From contig JAACEH010000147.1 of the NCBI GenBank assembly GCA_011682595.1, positions 1 to 5,328 on the forward strand: a stretch of DNA of 5,328 bases. The letters run 5' to 3'. The stretch is from Anaerolineaceae bacterium (GTDB lineage: Bacteria; Planctomycetota; Phycisphaerae; FEN-1346; JAACEH01). Under the pieces are notes generated by a model. The model had not been told where the DNA came from. It saw only the letters and a list, made by a program, of their open reading frames with translations, and made no database searches. Both the position numbers and the translations under genes were made by a program. Shown in pieces: positions 4,484 through 5,328 of this stretch. Within the stretch, counting starts at the first letter, position 1. Each line of letters starts with the position of its first letter.

Positions 4484-5328
4484 ATGGTCAAGGCACTTCT
4501 CGTACCCGAACTCCGCGAACTACTCGGCAGCGGCGACCTGACCACCATCAGGACCGTGCTCGAGGGCCTGCATCCGGCCGCTGCGGCCGAACTGCTCAGC
4601 GGCCTGGAGCCCGAAGAGATTGTCCGCATCCTGCCGTCGCTGGACATCCACTTCCAGGCCGACGTTTTCAGCCATTTCGAGATGCCCCTGCAGGTCGATC
4701 TGGTCGAGGACCAGGGTCGCCGGCCGATGGCCCGGCTGCTGGAGGAAATGTCGCCCGACGACCGGGCCGACCTGGTCCAGGCCTTGCCCGAAGAGGTCCA
4801 GCAGGAGCTGCTTCCCCTGCTGGCCCACGCCGAGCGGGCCGACATTCGCCGCCTGGTCTCCTATCCCGAGGACACCGTCGGGGCGGTAATGACCACCGAC
4901 TACGCGACGTTGCCGGAAGACATTACCGCCGGCCAGGCGCTCGAGCGCCTGAGGACCGTCGCTCCCGACGCCGAAACAATCTACTACATCTACGTGACCG
5001 ACGCCGAGCGACGACTCAAAGGCGTGGTTTCCCTGAAGACCCTTATCCTGGCCCGGCCACAGCGGCCCATTGGTGACCTGATGACCCGCGACGTGGTCAG
5101 CGTGCGGGCCGAAGACGACCAGGAAACCGTGGCCCAGGAGATCAAGAAGTACAACTGGCTGGCCATGCCCGTGGTCGACCAGATGAATCGCCTGGTCGGT
5201 CTGGTGACCGTCGACGACGTCATTGATGTTCTCGAAGACGAGGCCGACGAGGACATCTACCACCTGGGCGCCGCCGGCAAGCCCACCGACTACTTTCAGA
5301 CCCGTCCTCTCTACATGGCCGGTCAGCG
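4484..5328 (+). CDS. mgtE: MgtE-family magnesium channel/transporter, N-terminal part (3' end outside window)
   Basis: Open from ATG 4484 to the window end, giving 281 residues of a family usually near 450. GGGAG at 4474-4478 lies 5 nt before the ATG. Residues 1-125 form the acidic, helical MgtE N-domain, starting VPELRELLGSGDLTTIRTVL. A tandem CBS pair follows: CBS1 from about YPEDTVGAVMTTDY (127-140) to 190, and CBS2 from about IGDLMTRDVVSV (196-207) to VTVDDVIDVLEDEADEDI (241-258). The acidic residues in that last segment correspond to the Mg2+-sensing region of characterized MgtE channels, where bound Mg2+ closes the pore. The sequence breaks off at RPLYMAGQ, just before the expected plug helix and five membrane helices that conduct Mg2+ across the inner membrane. 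A longer protein from ATG 4247 is possible in frame, but it lacks a good Shine-Dalgarno sequence and its extra residues are unlike MgtE. Confidence 0.95.
   Translation, partial: MVKALLVPELRELLGSGDLTTIRTVLEGLHPAAAAELLSGLEPEEIVRILPSLDIHFQADVFSHFEMPLQVDLVEDQGRRPMARLLEEMSPDDRADLVQALPEEVQQELLPLLAHAERADIRRLVSYPEDTVGAVMTTDYATLPEDITAGQALERLRTVAPDAETIYYIYVTDAERRLKGVVSLKTLILARPQRPIGDLMTRDVVSVRAEDDQETVAQEIKKYNWLAMPVVDQMNRLVGLVTVDDVIDVLEDEADEDIYHLGAAGKPTDYFQTRPLYMAGQ

Noticed and set aside
4212..4541. 109-codon plus-strand frame overlapping the mgtE start
   Set aside because: Arg/Ser/Trp-rich translation without motifs, running out of frame into the well-supported mgtE N-terminus.
4520..5263. 247-codon open frame on the minus strand
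   Set aside because: Antisense shadow of mgtE; His/Gly/Val-rich with no recognizable domain.

Overview
The window is GC-rich, gene-dense bacterial DNA. It holds two consecutive lipopolysaccharide-export permease genes, so the host is an outer-membrane (Gram-negative-type) bacterium. This gene mix and the high GC would suit a planctomycete or a similar environmental lineage, but that is inference: there is no rRNA or other taxonomic marker here.

Layout. (1) 1-1834, plus strand: the 3' part of an LptF/LptG-family permease, then after 28 nt a complete second permease (LptG-like), evidently one operon for the inner-membrane part of the Lpt transporter. (2) 1850-2791, minus strand: panE, 2-dehydropantoate 2-reductase (pantothenate/CoA synthesis), convergent with lptG across only 15 nt. 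(3) 2792-2954: a short divergent control region with weak promoter candidates on both strands and three tandem copies of a 9-nt unit. (4) 2955-3932, plus strand: arsS, a radical SAM/Cys-rich enzyme of the arsenosugar type, with no arsM or other arsenic gene nearby. (5) 3933-4483: a 551-nt stretch without a confident gene. It contains a 167-bp element bounded by 18-bp inverted repeats with several internal hairpins (3975-4141), followed by what reads as a long leader for the next gene. (6) 4484 to the window end, plus strand: the first 281 codons of mgtE, a CBS-domain Mg2+ channel, cut off before its membrane domain. No listed reading frame covers this gene because it has no stop in the window; I translated it by hand.

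The genes do not form one pathway: envelope biogenesis, CoA precursor synthesis, arsenic metabolism and Mg2+ uptake sit side by side. The most interesting parts are both in the 551-nt gap. One is the inverted-repeat element, a candidate miniature mobile element or structured repeat. The other is the mgtE leader, where a promoter-like site, a small ORF with its own Shine-Dalgarno sequence, and two mutually exclusive hairpins (the second followed by TTTT) line up like an attenuator. The stop codon of the small ORF falls in the loop of the terminator-like hairpin. This is a hypothesis from base pairing read by eye.
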